Part shown: positions 1-5,545 of the stretch, piece after piece
How positions within the stretch are numbered: the first letter of the stretch is position 1
How the letters are laid out: each line of letters starts with the position of its first letter
Assembly: GCA_900769145.1 (NCBI GenBank)
Contig: CAAGFN010000045.1
Span: 1-6,494, forward strand
Direction of reading: 5' to 3'
Length of the DNA: 6,494 nt
Origin: Rikenellaceae bacterium
GTDB lineage: Bacteria; Bacteroidota; Bacteroidia; Bacteroidales; UBA932
Notes under the pieces: model-generated
Told to the model about the DNA's origin: nothing
The model's database searches: none
The model's input: only the letters and a program-made list of their open reading frames with translations
Position numbers and translations under genes: made by a program

Positions 1-37
1 ATCTACACTCTTTCCCTACACGACGCTCTTCCGATCT
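1..37 (+). other. Illumina sequencing adapter (assembly artefact)
   Basis: The first 37 bases match the 3' part of the Illumina TruSeq universal adapter / read-1 primer, ending in the diagnostic GACGCTCTTCCGATCT at 22-37. This is not biological sequence. It shows that the contig was built from untrimmed reads and that position 38 is the true end of the assembled genomic DNA. Coverage there may rest on very few reads, so the adjoining bases and reading frame deserve less trust than the rest of the window. Confidence 0.98.
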
Positions 38-325
38 AGAGCATCCAAACTCAAATATTATGGGTTCCTCATCGCCGGTTTTGAGGTCTTGGCATTCAAA
101 CGTCAGCCGCCCGTCTTTCACCTCCCAGGTAAAGACATAGTCATAGTCGAACTCGTCTCCACTTTCAAGATATATCTCGCCCGTGAAATCATCATCAAGC
201 CTGATTCGACTAATTTTTCGACTAATTTGTGAACTTTCCTCTTCTACAACCCACGTACCGATATACTCGGCAACTGCTGCAGGATCGGTTTTTTAAATTT
301 TCACGCAAGTTAATAAATAGTTCAT
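38..325 (-). pseudogene. broken or frameshifted lipocalin-like protein fragment, cut by contig end
   Basis: A minus-strand frame is open from 292 down to 38 (85 codons) and reads as a coherent acidic, beta-rich protein. It begins DPAAVAEYIGTWVVEEE, contains an FTWEVKDGRLTFECQD stretch, and runs into the adapter without a stop. The GTW motif and the alternating-strand pattern with a xWxVKDGxLxF segment resemble small Bacteroidales lipocalin-like domains; this is recognition by eye only. The frame has no usable start. An in-frame ATG lies at 325-323, but a TAA at 295-293 stops it after ten codons, beside a run of six A (minus strand). Removing one A would instead join it to another open frame (NELFINLRENLK...) that could start at 377, inside the end of the upstream SDR gene. 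It may be a real pseudogene, an indel error near the contig end, or a chimeric join. The stretch is clearly A/T-richer than the genes upstream. No signal peptide or lipobox is visible. Confidence 0.5.
205..228. repeat. 12-bp perfect tandem duplication
   Basis: Two adjacent identical copies of TTCGACTAATTT occupy 205-216 and 217-228. Twelve bases keep the minus-strand frame of the lipocalin-like fragment, so the protein carries a doubled ISRK/ISRI stretch. It could be a natural slippage duplication or an assembly artefact close to the adapter end. Confidence 0.85.
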
Positions 326-357
326 TATTCGCCAAATTCAGCAAAATCAATAGAACA

Positions 358-1125
358 CTACAACGCCCTGCTGCCATTGCCGTGAAAATACCTGCCGGAA
401 AGACCGGAGGTGATGGCATTGACAGCTGGGATGGCCCCCTTAGCCGGGGATTTGCAGAAGGGGCGGAATATCACATCCGCAATCGGGTCGAACCAGCGGC
501 CCATAGTAATCATATTGCTGTTCACAACGCCCGGATCAGTCGCATTGACAATGAGGTCCGGACGTCTCTCCGCAAGTTCCCTAGTATATCGGAGCAATGC
601 CAATTTAGCCTTGCCGTAGGTACGGAGCTGGCCGAAACGCTTGGCATCAGGATGGAAATCAGCCTCGCAAAGACGTGATACAAAGGCGGTTACAGAAATG
701 GTATTTACAATTATGCAACCCGGACCAAGATGCGGCAGCAGAGCCTCCGCCAACTCCATCGGGCCGAAATAATTCACTGCGAAAGTCCTTTCGCGACCAT
801 CCGGAGTCAGGGCATAATCCCTGAAGATGGAGCCCGCATTGTTCAGGAGACCGAAAATCTCCAAATCATTGATTCTGGCGACAAACTCATTGATACTCAC
901 AGGAGAGGAAACATCCAGCAGTTCAACCCGCAACCTGGCATCAGGTACCACCTTCAGGACATCAGCCTCGGCCCTCCTGCCACGTTCAAGATTCCGGCAG
1001 GCAAGGATAACGGCATAACCCCTCCCTGCAAGGCCCTTCACCACCTCGCAGCCCACACTTCCGCTCGCACCGGTCACAATGAACCAGCCGGAAGGAACTA
1101 TATTTTGTCCTTGAACTTGTTCCAT
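358..1125 (-). CDS. SDR oxidoreductase, retinol-dehydrogenase-like; candidate hydroxysteroid dehydrogenase
   Basis: Predicted cytosolic NAD(P)-dependent short-chain dehydrogenase of 255 residues. Seen: the cofactor-loop motif TGASGSVG (18-25), NNAG (95-98), Asn118, catalytic Ser144 in NTISV, and Tyr170/Lys174 in TYGKAK. Ser and Tyr are 26 residues apart, and ACRNLERG follows the second strand (42-49). Both traits are typical of retinol-dehydrogenase-like SDRs, and Arg44 suggests NADP(H). Odd: the middle glycine of the usual TGxxxGxG motif is Ser23. I chose ATG 1125-1123 because the Rossmann fold starts about 13 residues later and GGAG lies just upstream. A longer frame opening at 1338 only adds out-of-frame translation of the upstream gene. 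It overlaps that gene by 28 nt, so it is probably translated from the same mRNA as the last intact member of the 5-alpha-reductase cluster. The inferred role is oxidation or reduction of a hydroxyl on a steroid or bile acid; family certain, substrate unproven. Confidence 0.9.
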   Translation of the reverse strand: MEQVQGQNIVPSGWFIVTGASGSVGCEVVKGLAGRGYAVILACRNLERGRRAEADVLKVVPDARLRVELLDVSSPVSINEFVARINDLEIFGLLNNAGSIFRDYALTPDGRERTFAVNYFGPMELAEALLPHLGPGCIIVNTISVTAFVSRLCEADFHPDAKRFGQLRTYGKAKLALLRYTRELAERRPDLIVNATDPGVVNSNMITMGRWFDPIADVIFRPFCKSPAKGAIPAVNAITSGLSGRYFHGNGSRAL

Positions 1126-1871
1126 ATCATCTGCTCCAAAGGTGCCGGGAGGAACTTGATCATTGGCGGAAGATAATAATTCATAATGGATGGCTTCATA
1201 AGCCTGCGTCCACGGAACATTCCGCGCAATGCCTTCTTGACCAGCCATTGAGGAGTATGAATCACCCGGATTGCAACCCCGAACTTCAGCAAATCCTTCC
1301 TCAGCCCATAGAGCGGAGTTGCCACTGCGGCAGGGCATAAAGTAGTGACAGTCACGCCGTATGGCTTCAGTTCGTAGGACAGCGACTCTCCGAAACTGCG
1401 GAGATAGGCCTTGGTTGCGGAATAAACCTGGATACCCGGAGCAGGGATACGTGCGGCCATTGAGGCCACCAGCAGAATCCTGCCGCTACCACGCTGCTTC
1501 ATCCTGTCCCCGAAGAGAATGCAGAGTTTGGTCGGAGTAGTGACGTGGAGACCAATCATCACCTCGGCCTTGCCCATCAGCTCGGGCCTCAATTCCTTGA
1601 AGAAGAACATACCGGCATTGTTGACCAGCACATCCGGAAGAATGGACTGGCTGTCACACCAGGCCAGAAGGTCCTCGGCGGCATTCTCCACCGCAAGATT
1701 CTGATAATGAGGGATTACATTGACTCCGAACTCCTCCGCAAGTGGGCCGCAGACATTGTCAAGCTGCTCCTGTATGTTGCTTACAATAATGAGGTCGTAG
1801 CCCTTGGCCGCCAGCTGGCGGGAGAACTCAAGACCAATTCCGGAACTTCCTCCGGTCACCAGCGCTATCAT
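1098..1871 (-). CDS. classical SDR oxidoreductase; candidate hydroxysteroid dehydrogenase
   Basis: Classical short-chain dehydrogenase of 257 residues, the usual family length, starting directly in the first Rossmann strand (MIALVTGGSSGIG). Seen: TGGSSGIG (6-13), NNAG (84-87), catalytic Ser137 in LLVASM, Tyr150/Lys154 in YSATK, and the post-catalytic CPAAVATPLY (179-188). The C-terminal ~60 residues are basic and hydrophobic (IRVIHTPQWLVKKALRGMFRG, then NYYLPPMIKFLPAP) and could touch the membrane or form a lipophilic substrate lid, as in DltE/YqjQ-like and 17-beta-HSD-like SDRs. Its ATG shares bases with the TGA of the upstream flavin oxidoreductase (ATGA), which implies translational coupling. 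Given the linked SRD5A homologue, 3-alpha- or 3-beta-hydroxysteroid dehydrogenase activity is a reasonable inference. Position and stereospecificity cannot be read from sequence. It differs strongly from the SDR encoded next to it, so the two are not a recent duplication. Confidence 0.92.
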   Translation of the reverse strand: MIALVTGGSSGIGLEFSRQLAAKGYDLIIVSNIQEQLDNVCGPLAEEFGVNVIPHYQNLAVENAAEDLLAWCDSQSILPDVLVNNAGMFFFKELRPELMGKAEVMIGLHVTTPTKLCILFGDRMKQRGSGRILLVASMAARIPAPGIQVYSATKAYLRSFGESLSYELKPYGVTVTTLCPAAVATPLYGLRKDLLKFGVAIRVIHTPQWLVKKALRGMFRGRRLMKPSIMNYYLPPMIKFLPAPLEQMIWNKFKDKI

Positions 1872-3103
1872 AATTCAGCCTCCGCTTTTTCAACTTCCTT
1901 CCTGAGTGACTCCGGCATTTTCTCGACACAATGATGGCAGCGCATCTCGAGAGTGTACATTCTTCCGATACAGTAATTGGAATGTTTGCAGCCGCTGCAG
2001 GTAATCTCACCGGACTTGAGCTTGTTCACGAAATCCGTGTCGTGCACAAGGGCCCTGGCCACCTGAAGACCCTGGAAGCCGGCATCCAGAACCTCCTCCA
2101 TCTTGGCCTTGGAAATAAGACCTCCTACATAGATGAGAGGCAGTTTGACCACCTGGCGGAACTCCTTGGCATCGTCCAGGAAATAGCCCTCCTTGTATGG
2201 AACAGTAGGAATCAGGAGACGTCCGATTGTATGCAATGCGGCCTTGAGCCACCAGAACTTCTTCATATCCATGTAGTATGCAAGGGTCTTGAGAGGCATT
2301 GCCCCGCGCATCACCTCCATAGGGGCCTTGCTTACGAATCCGGCGGAGAGCACGATGGCGTGGACCCCGAGACGCTCAAGTTCCTTGGCCACCTCCAGGC
2401 ATTCAGCCCTCTGCATTCCCCTCTTGAAGCCGTCGTGCATATTCATCTTGACAATCACGCCCATATCGTCGCCGGCCGCCTTCATTACCTCGGTGATGAC
2501 AAGACGCATGAAGCGCATCCTGTTCTCCAGCGAGCCGCCGAACTCGTCGTGACGGTGGTTGGTATAAGGTGAAAGGAACTGGCTGATGAGATAGCCGTGA
2601 CCGCAATGTATCTCGACGCAGTCAAAGCCAGCCTCGCGGGCCAGGTTCACGGCATTGCCGAAATCCTTTACAATGTCATATATCTCATTGACCTTCAATC
2701 CCCTTGCGAATGTCGGAGAATACATGTTGAAACATGTGCTGGCACCGACAGGCGTACATCCGCAGGTAGCCCTGTGGGTCATATTGCCGCAATGCCCGAG
2801 CTGTATCGAAGCCTTGGCACCTTCTGCGTGGATGGCATCGGTAATCCGCTTCAGTCCCGGCACAATCTCCTTGCGCATCCAGAGCTGACCGTTGAATGAG
2901 AGTCCGGACTGGGACACAGCGGCGTATGCCAATGTGGTCATTCCGACACCTCCCCTCGCCACGGCAACGTGGTAGTCGTAGAGATCCTGGGAAGGGCTGT
3001 TGTTGTAAGCCATGTTCTCGAACGCAGCCGAGCGGATAACCCTGTTGCGCAATGTCACCGGTCCAATCTTCACCGGCGTGAAAATCTGTGATTCTATTAC
3101 CAT
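1868..3103 (-). CDS. Old Yellow Enzyme-family NADH:flavin oxidoreductase; candidate delta4-steroid (5-beta) reductase
   Basis: FMN-dependent TIM-barrel enoate reductase of 411 residues. Seen: N-terminal FTPVKIGPVTLRNRVIRSA (8-26), QLGH (101-104), the hallmark EIHCGHGYLISQFLSP (164-179) with His166 and His169, DEFGGSLENRMRF (186-198), and the phosphate-binding YVGGLI (325-330). The C-terminus carries Cys369, 372, 378, 389 and 392, resembling the Fe-S cluster segment of 2,4-dienoyl-CoA reductase/BaiCD-type enzymes. The protein stops about 20 residues later, so the NAD(P)-binding flavodoxin-like domains of the ~650-residue members are absent. Residues 266-308 form an insertion rich in aromatic and basic residues. 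BaiCD, BaiH and related family members act on 3-oxo-delta4 bile acids and steroids. With the SRD5A homologue 21 nt upstream, 3-oxo-delta4-steroid reduction, or the reverse desaturation, is inferred. The gene overlaps the next one by ATGA. Another enone substrate remains possible. Confidence 0.93.
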   Translation of the reverse strand: MVIESQIFTPVKIGPVTLRNRVIRSAAFENMAYNNSPSQDLYDYHVAVARGGVGMTTLAYAAVSQSGLSFNGQLWMRKEIVPGLKRITDAIHAEGAKASIQLGHCGNMTHRATCGCTPVGASTCFNMYSPTFARGLKVNEIYDIVKDFGNAVNLAREAGFDCVEIHCGHGYLISQFLSPYTNHRHDEFGGSLENRMRFMRLVITEVMKAAGDDMGVIVKMNMHDGFKRGMQRAECLEVAKELERLGVHAIVLSAGFVSKAPMEVMRGAMPLKTLAYYMDMKKFWWLKAALHTIGRLLIPTVPYKEGYFLDDAKEFRQVVKLPLIYVGGLISKAKMEEVLDAGFQGLQVARALVHDTDFVNKLKSGEITCSGCKHSNYCIGRMYTLEMRCHHCVEKMPESLRKEVEKAEAEL

Positions 3104-3124
3104 AAATTACTTATTGTCAATCTA

Positions 3125-3886
3125 TTACCAAACAAATGGTATCATTCTCCTGACCTTCTTCACGTCCAGTTCATCCGCAAACTCGACCTTGTACCTGTCA
3201 TAAATCCTCGCAGCCCTCGGAGCCAGATTGGCGAATGTCCAGACTGCGAAAAGGACTCCGGCCCAGGACCAGGTGAGCAATGCGAAGCCGCACCATTCCA
3301 CGAATTCACCGAAGTAATTGGCGCTCGTCACATATTTGTAAAGGCCCTTTTTCGGGAGATAGTGTCTTGTGTCCCCGGGCTTCCTCAGGCCCCGGATAAT
3401 GGAGTCTGACTGGATGTTTATGAACATTCCGGAGAGAAAGACAATGGTGCCGAGGATGAACTGCGGAGTTTTCAGCCATTCCGCCGTATAGTATTCAGGC
3501 TCAGATACATAGAATATCCATCCTCCCTGCATTCCGGCATTGAGCAGATTGAAGGCGACAGCCATGAGGATGATGGAGAGCGGCATTTTGCCATTGCCCC
3601 GGATCAATGCCGGGAATATGAATGACCTCTGGAAATAATGCAGCTCGAAGAGAATGAAGAATGCCAGACGGGCAACGTCGCCGCGCCTTCCGGAGAACCA
3701 CCAGAGGGCCAGCATAGCCAGAAAGACCGGGGACTCCATAAGAACCCAGCCAAGCCTGTTGTTCACGGCAGGCCCCCATTTCTTGTTGTAGAACTTGCCG
3801 TAGCCCGCATCAATGAAGAAGAGGGCAATGAAAACCGGCACAGCCGTTACGGCCATTGCCAGAAGAAAAATATCAAATCCGCTCAT
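3125..3886 (-). CDS. 3-oxo-5-alpha-steroid 4-dehydrogenase (steroid 5-alpha-reductase, SRD5A family)
   Basis: Integral-membrane NADPH-dependent reductase expected to reduce the delta4 double bond of 3-oxo-delta4 steroids or bile acids to the 5-alpha (allo) product. Its 253 residues match human SRD5A2 (254). Aligned from memory with an offset of 3, it keeps LHYFQRSFIFP (82-92; Tyr84 is human Tyr91), GMFINIQSDSIIRGLRKPG (153-171; Asp161, Arg168) and ANYFGEFVEW (189-198; Asn190, Glu194). It also keeps Arg224, Tyr232 and the ending IPFVW. Glu51 in ESP matches human Glu57 of QELP. A difference is Ile228 where the human enzyme has His231. About six or seven hydrophobic spans are visible (roughly 4-26, 45-64, 73-95, 103-125, 142-158, 195-220). 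It is the first gene of the cluster, 21 nt before the flavin oxidoreductase gene. The ATG is the first in frame and has no Shine-Dalgarno. Family assignment is very secure; a bile-acid rather than hormone substrate is inferred. Confidence 0.96.
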   Translation of the reverse strand: MSGFDIFLLAMAVTAVPVFIALFFIDAGYGKFYNKKWGPAVNNRLGWVLMESPVFLAMLALWWFSGRRGDVARLAFFILFELHYFQRSFIFPALIRGNGKMPLSIILMAVAFNLLNAGMQGGWIFYVSEPEYYTAEWLKTPQFILGTIVFLSGMFINIQSDSIIRGLRKPGDTRHYLPKKGLYKYVTSANYFGEFVEWCGFALLTWSWAGVLFAVWTFANLAPRAARIYDRYKVEFADELDVKKVRRMIPFVW

Positions 3887-3904
3887 AACAAACCGCTAAT
3901 TTAC

Positions 3905-3936
3905 TAAAACTATGTAAATTGCGTGCTATGAGCAGA
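3905..3936 (-). promoter_or_regulatory. weak candidate Bacteroidetes-type promoter for the 5-alpha-reductase cluster
   Basis: On the minus strand, TCTG (3936-3933) is followed after 20 nt by TAGTTTTA (3912-3905). The Bacteroidetes sigma-ABfr consensus, as I recall it, is TTTG, 17-23 nt, TAnnTTTG; each half differs at one position. It lies in the only sizeable gap (81 bp) before the four-gene cluster and would give a very short leader before ATG 3886. Matches of this quality occur by chance in A/T-rich DNA, so this is only a candidate. Confidence 0.3.
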
Positions 3937-3967
3937 CTTTTTGACAATAAAAATGTCCTTTTTTCCA

Positions 3968-5398
3968 CTATTTGCCGCTGACCTTCACCTTCTTGTGGGA
4001 AAGACGACTCTTTTCAGCCCTGAATCCCATAACGTGGCTTTCGATGGAAGCGTCAATATTGCTGGTAAGCTTGGACTCGTCGTGGGCATCAACCGCCTCA
4101 AGGAAATCGCAGACAAGGGCCATGTCGCCACCGCCGTGACCTGAACCCCTGTACTCCGGTATCTCTGACAACTTCTTGTCCCAGATGAGTTTGCGGTTGC
4201 TGCGGAACTCATATACGGTGAATGTGGTACCGTCTCCCTCAATGTAGCCCGTGGTTCCCATTACCCTGGTCCTGCGGCCGCCGTATGGAGTAAAGGCCTC
4301 CATTGAGAATGAAGCAGTGGTCCCGTCCTCGAACACCATCTCGCTCACGAAATGGTCAGGCTGGTTGTTGTCGCAATGATATACGCATCTTCCCCAGACA
4401 TTCTCCGGGTCGGAAATCTTGGACATAATCTCCTGCTCGTCACGAGAGTTCTTCAGGTCGAATACTCCGAGATGAGCCTTGCGCCTTACATAAATGTCAA
4501 TGGCGGAGTACGGGCAGGTGGCCTCGTGAGGACAGCCGTCGGTACAGCGCAGAGGAGCCCCCTCAGGTGCATTCTCGGGCTTGAACCAGGTCAGGGAGCC
4601 ATCAGCCACAATGCTCTTGCAAGGCTTGCCGACGAACCAGCGGAGGATGTCCAGGTCGTGGCAGCTCTTTGCGAGGATAATAGGCGTGGTCTCATTGGAA
4701 TCCCTCCAGTTGCCCCTGACGTATGAATGGGCCATGTGGCGGCACTCGATAGGCTCCATGTGCTGGATGCTTATGAGCTTGCCAATCAGGCCGGTATGGA
4801 TGGCCTCGTACATTGCCCTGAAATACGGGCTGTAGCGGAGAACGTGGCAGACTGCTACAATGCCGCCATATTTGTGCGCCTGTGCGGCGATGTCCGTGCA
4901 CTCCTTCTCGCTCTGTGCCACCGGTTTCTCGAGAAGCACGTCATAGCCCCATTCCAATGCCTTCATGCAAGGTTTGTAATGGGTATCGTCCGGGGTGGAG
5001 ATTACTACTGCGTCAGCAAACTTCGGAACTGTGAAAACCTCGCTCCAATCACCGAAACGATGCTCCTCAGGAATGTTGAAGTTGTCTCCCATGGCATTCT
5101 TGCGGCTCTCCCTGATATCGGAAACGCCTACAATCTGCATGCATTCAGGGTAAACCTTGGCATAGTTGGCATAGGTACGGCCTCTGTTTCCTGCTCCTAT
5201 GATTATGACCTTGACCGGACCCTTGACTGATGCTTTCAGGCCCTTCACCGGGAAATCTACCTCCGGGTCAGTCATTACAGGGTCCTCCATAGGGATGCCC
5301 ATTGCCTTGCCGGCGGCCTTGAGATTCTGCTCCCCTCCGATTACCGCTGCCCCGGCTGTAATAAAGCCAAGGCTCCTGAGAAATTCTTTTCGGTTCAT
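3968..5398 (-). CDS. exported Gfo/Idh/MocA-family NAD(P)-dependent oxidoreductase
   Basis: Probable dinucleotide-dependent oxidoreductase of 476 residues, likely acting on a sugar or sugar-like substrate outside the cytoplasm. Seen: N-terminal MNRKEFLRSLGFITAGAAVIGG, a Tat-like leader with Arg-Lys instead of Arg-Arg; a ~40-residue linker; a Rossmann domain from residue 62 with VIIIGAGNRGR (64-74); EKP (157-159), whose Lys158 is the family's catalytic lysine; and CHDLDILRW (246-254) with His247 and Asp250 of the C-terminal substrate domain. An extra Cys cluster, C285-x3-C289-x5-C295 followed by PYSA, looks like a structural metal or disulfide site; Cys338 and Cys342 lie further on. It is longer than typical cytosolic family members (~330-390) because of the leader and insertions. 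Glycosidase-like members (GH109) share this fold, but I do not see their hallmark. It lies 81 nt before the 5-alpha-reductase gene on the same strand; co-transcription is possible but unproven. No Shine-Dalgarno; the leader is A-rich. Confidence 0.93.
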   Translation of the reverse strand: MNRKEFLRSLGFITAGAAVIGGEQNLKAAGKAMGIPMEDPVMTDPEVDFPVKGLKASVKGPVKVIIIGAGNRGRTYANYAKVYPECMQIVGVSDIRESRKNAMGDNFNIPEEHRFGDWSEVFTVPKFADAVVISTPDDTHYKPCMKALEWGYDVLLEKPVAQSEKECTDIAAQAHKYGGIVAVCHVLRYSPYFRAMYEAIHTGLIGKLISIQHMEPIECRHMAHSYVRGNWRDSNETTPIILAKSCHDLDILRWFVGKPCKSIVADGSLTWFKPENAPEGAPLRCTDGCPHEATCPYSAIDIYVRRKAHLGVFDLKNSRDEQEIMSKISDPENVWGRCVYHCDNNQPDHFVSEMVFEDGTTASFSMEAFTPYGGRRTRVMGTTGYIEGDGTTFTVYEFRSNRKLIWDKKLSEIPEYRGSGHGGGDMALVCDFLEAVDAHDESKLTSNIDASIESHVMGFRAEKSRLSHKKVKVSGK

Positions 5399-5430
5399 AT
5401 TGGTTGTTTTAGATGTTGTTTATGTTTTCA

Positions 5431-5523
5431 GATCTCTCCACGCGCTTCGCTTGGTCGAGATGACAAGAATTGGCGCTTGGTCGGGATGACAAGGGGGAAG
5501 CATTCGCTTGTCGGGAGGACAAG
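5431..5523. repeat. three degenerate copies of a REP-like 19-20 bp repeat
   Basis: Three same-direction copies: A, CGCTTGGTCGAGATGACAAG at 5448-5467; B at 5474-5493, one mismatch to A (A to G); C at 5505-5523, like B but lacking one G and with T to G. Starts are 26 and 31 bp apart. Around copy A a longer element is visible: ATCTC at 5432-5436 pairs with GAGAT at 5457-5461, enclosing CCA/TGG and GCG/CGC arms, an imperfect 11-bp hairpin. This looks like the dispersed GTCATCtCGACC...GAGATC repeats of many Bacteroidetes genomes (general recollection). It fills most of the 147-bp gap between manA and the Gfo/Idh/MocA gene; no open frame there is convincing. Confidence 0.8.
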
Positions 5524-5533
5524 GAATGCTCCC
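5495..5533 (-). terminator. long hairpin 12 nt after the manA stop, possible terminator or 3'-end stabiliser
   Basis: Arms GGG/A/AGCATTC/G/CTTGTC (5495-5512) and GACAAG/GAATGCT/CCC (5518-5533) form 16 base pairs with two single-base bulges around a 5-nt loop; one more G-U and one G-C pair can extend it. Its inner stem is repeat copy C folding on itself. Position directly behind the manA stop suggests an mRNA 3'-end role. No U-tract follows on the minus strand, so a classical intrinsic terminator is not supported; it could equally be a REP-type processing or stabilising element. Confidence 0.45.
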
Positions 5534-5545
5534 TCTGGCCGGACG

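Noticed and set aside
332..364. Promoter-like GTTG-N21-TGAATTTG on the minus strand before the lipocalin-like fragment
   Set aside because: It would place transcription start essentially at the ATG of a frame that stops after ten codons, and matches of this quality are expected by chance in this A/T-rich stretch.
1126..1338. N-terminal extension of the retinol-dehydrogenase-like SDR back to an ATG at 1338
   Set aside because: The extra 71 residues are out-of-frame translation of the upstream SDR and have no SDR features. ATG 1125 with GGAG upstream gives a normal 255-residue protein.
1931..2572. 213-codon open frame on the plus strand, antisense to the flavin oxidoreductase gene
   Set aside because: It mirrors the strongly motif-bearing OYE-family gene and shows no recognisable domain. 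Long antisense frames are common in G+C-biased codon usage. The same applies to other plus-strand frames across the manA, Gfo and SDR genes.
3943..3957. GACA...TGTC palindrome between the Gfo gene and the 5-alpha-reductase gene as a terminator
   Set aside because: The stem is only 4 bp with an A/T loop. The flanking A and T runs do not form a G/C-rich stem followed by a U-tract.
3968..5398. GH109 alpha-N-acetylgalactosaminidase assignment for the Gfo/Idh/MocA protein
   Set aside because: The fold and exported leader are shared, but the protein follows ordinary oxidoreductase motifs (EKP, HDLDILRW) and I do not see the His-rich GH109 active-site segment I recall. The general family name is safer.
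5448..5523. CRISPR array from the three repeat copies
   Set aside because: The copies are degenerate, only 19-20 bp, with spacers of 6 and 11 bp, and no cas gene is present.
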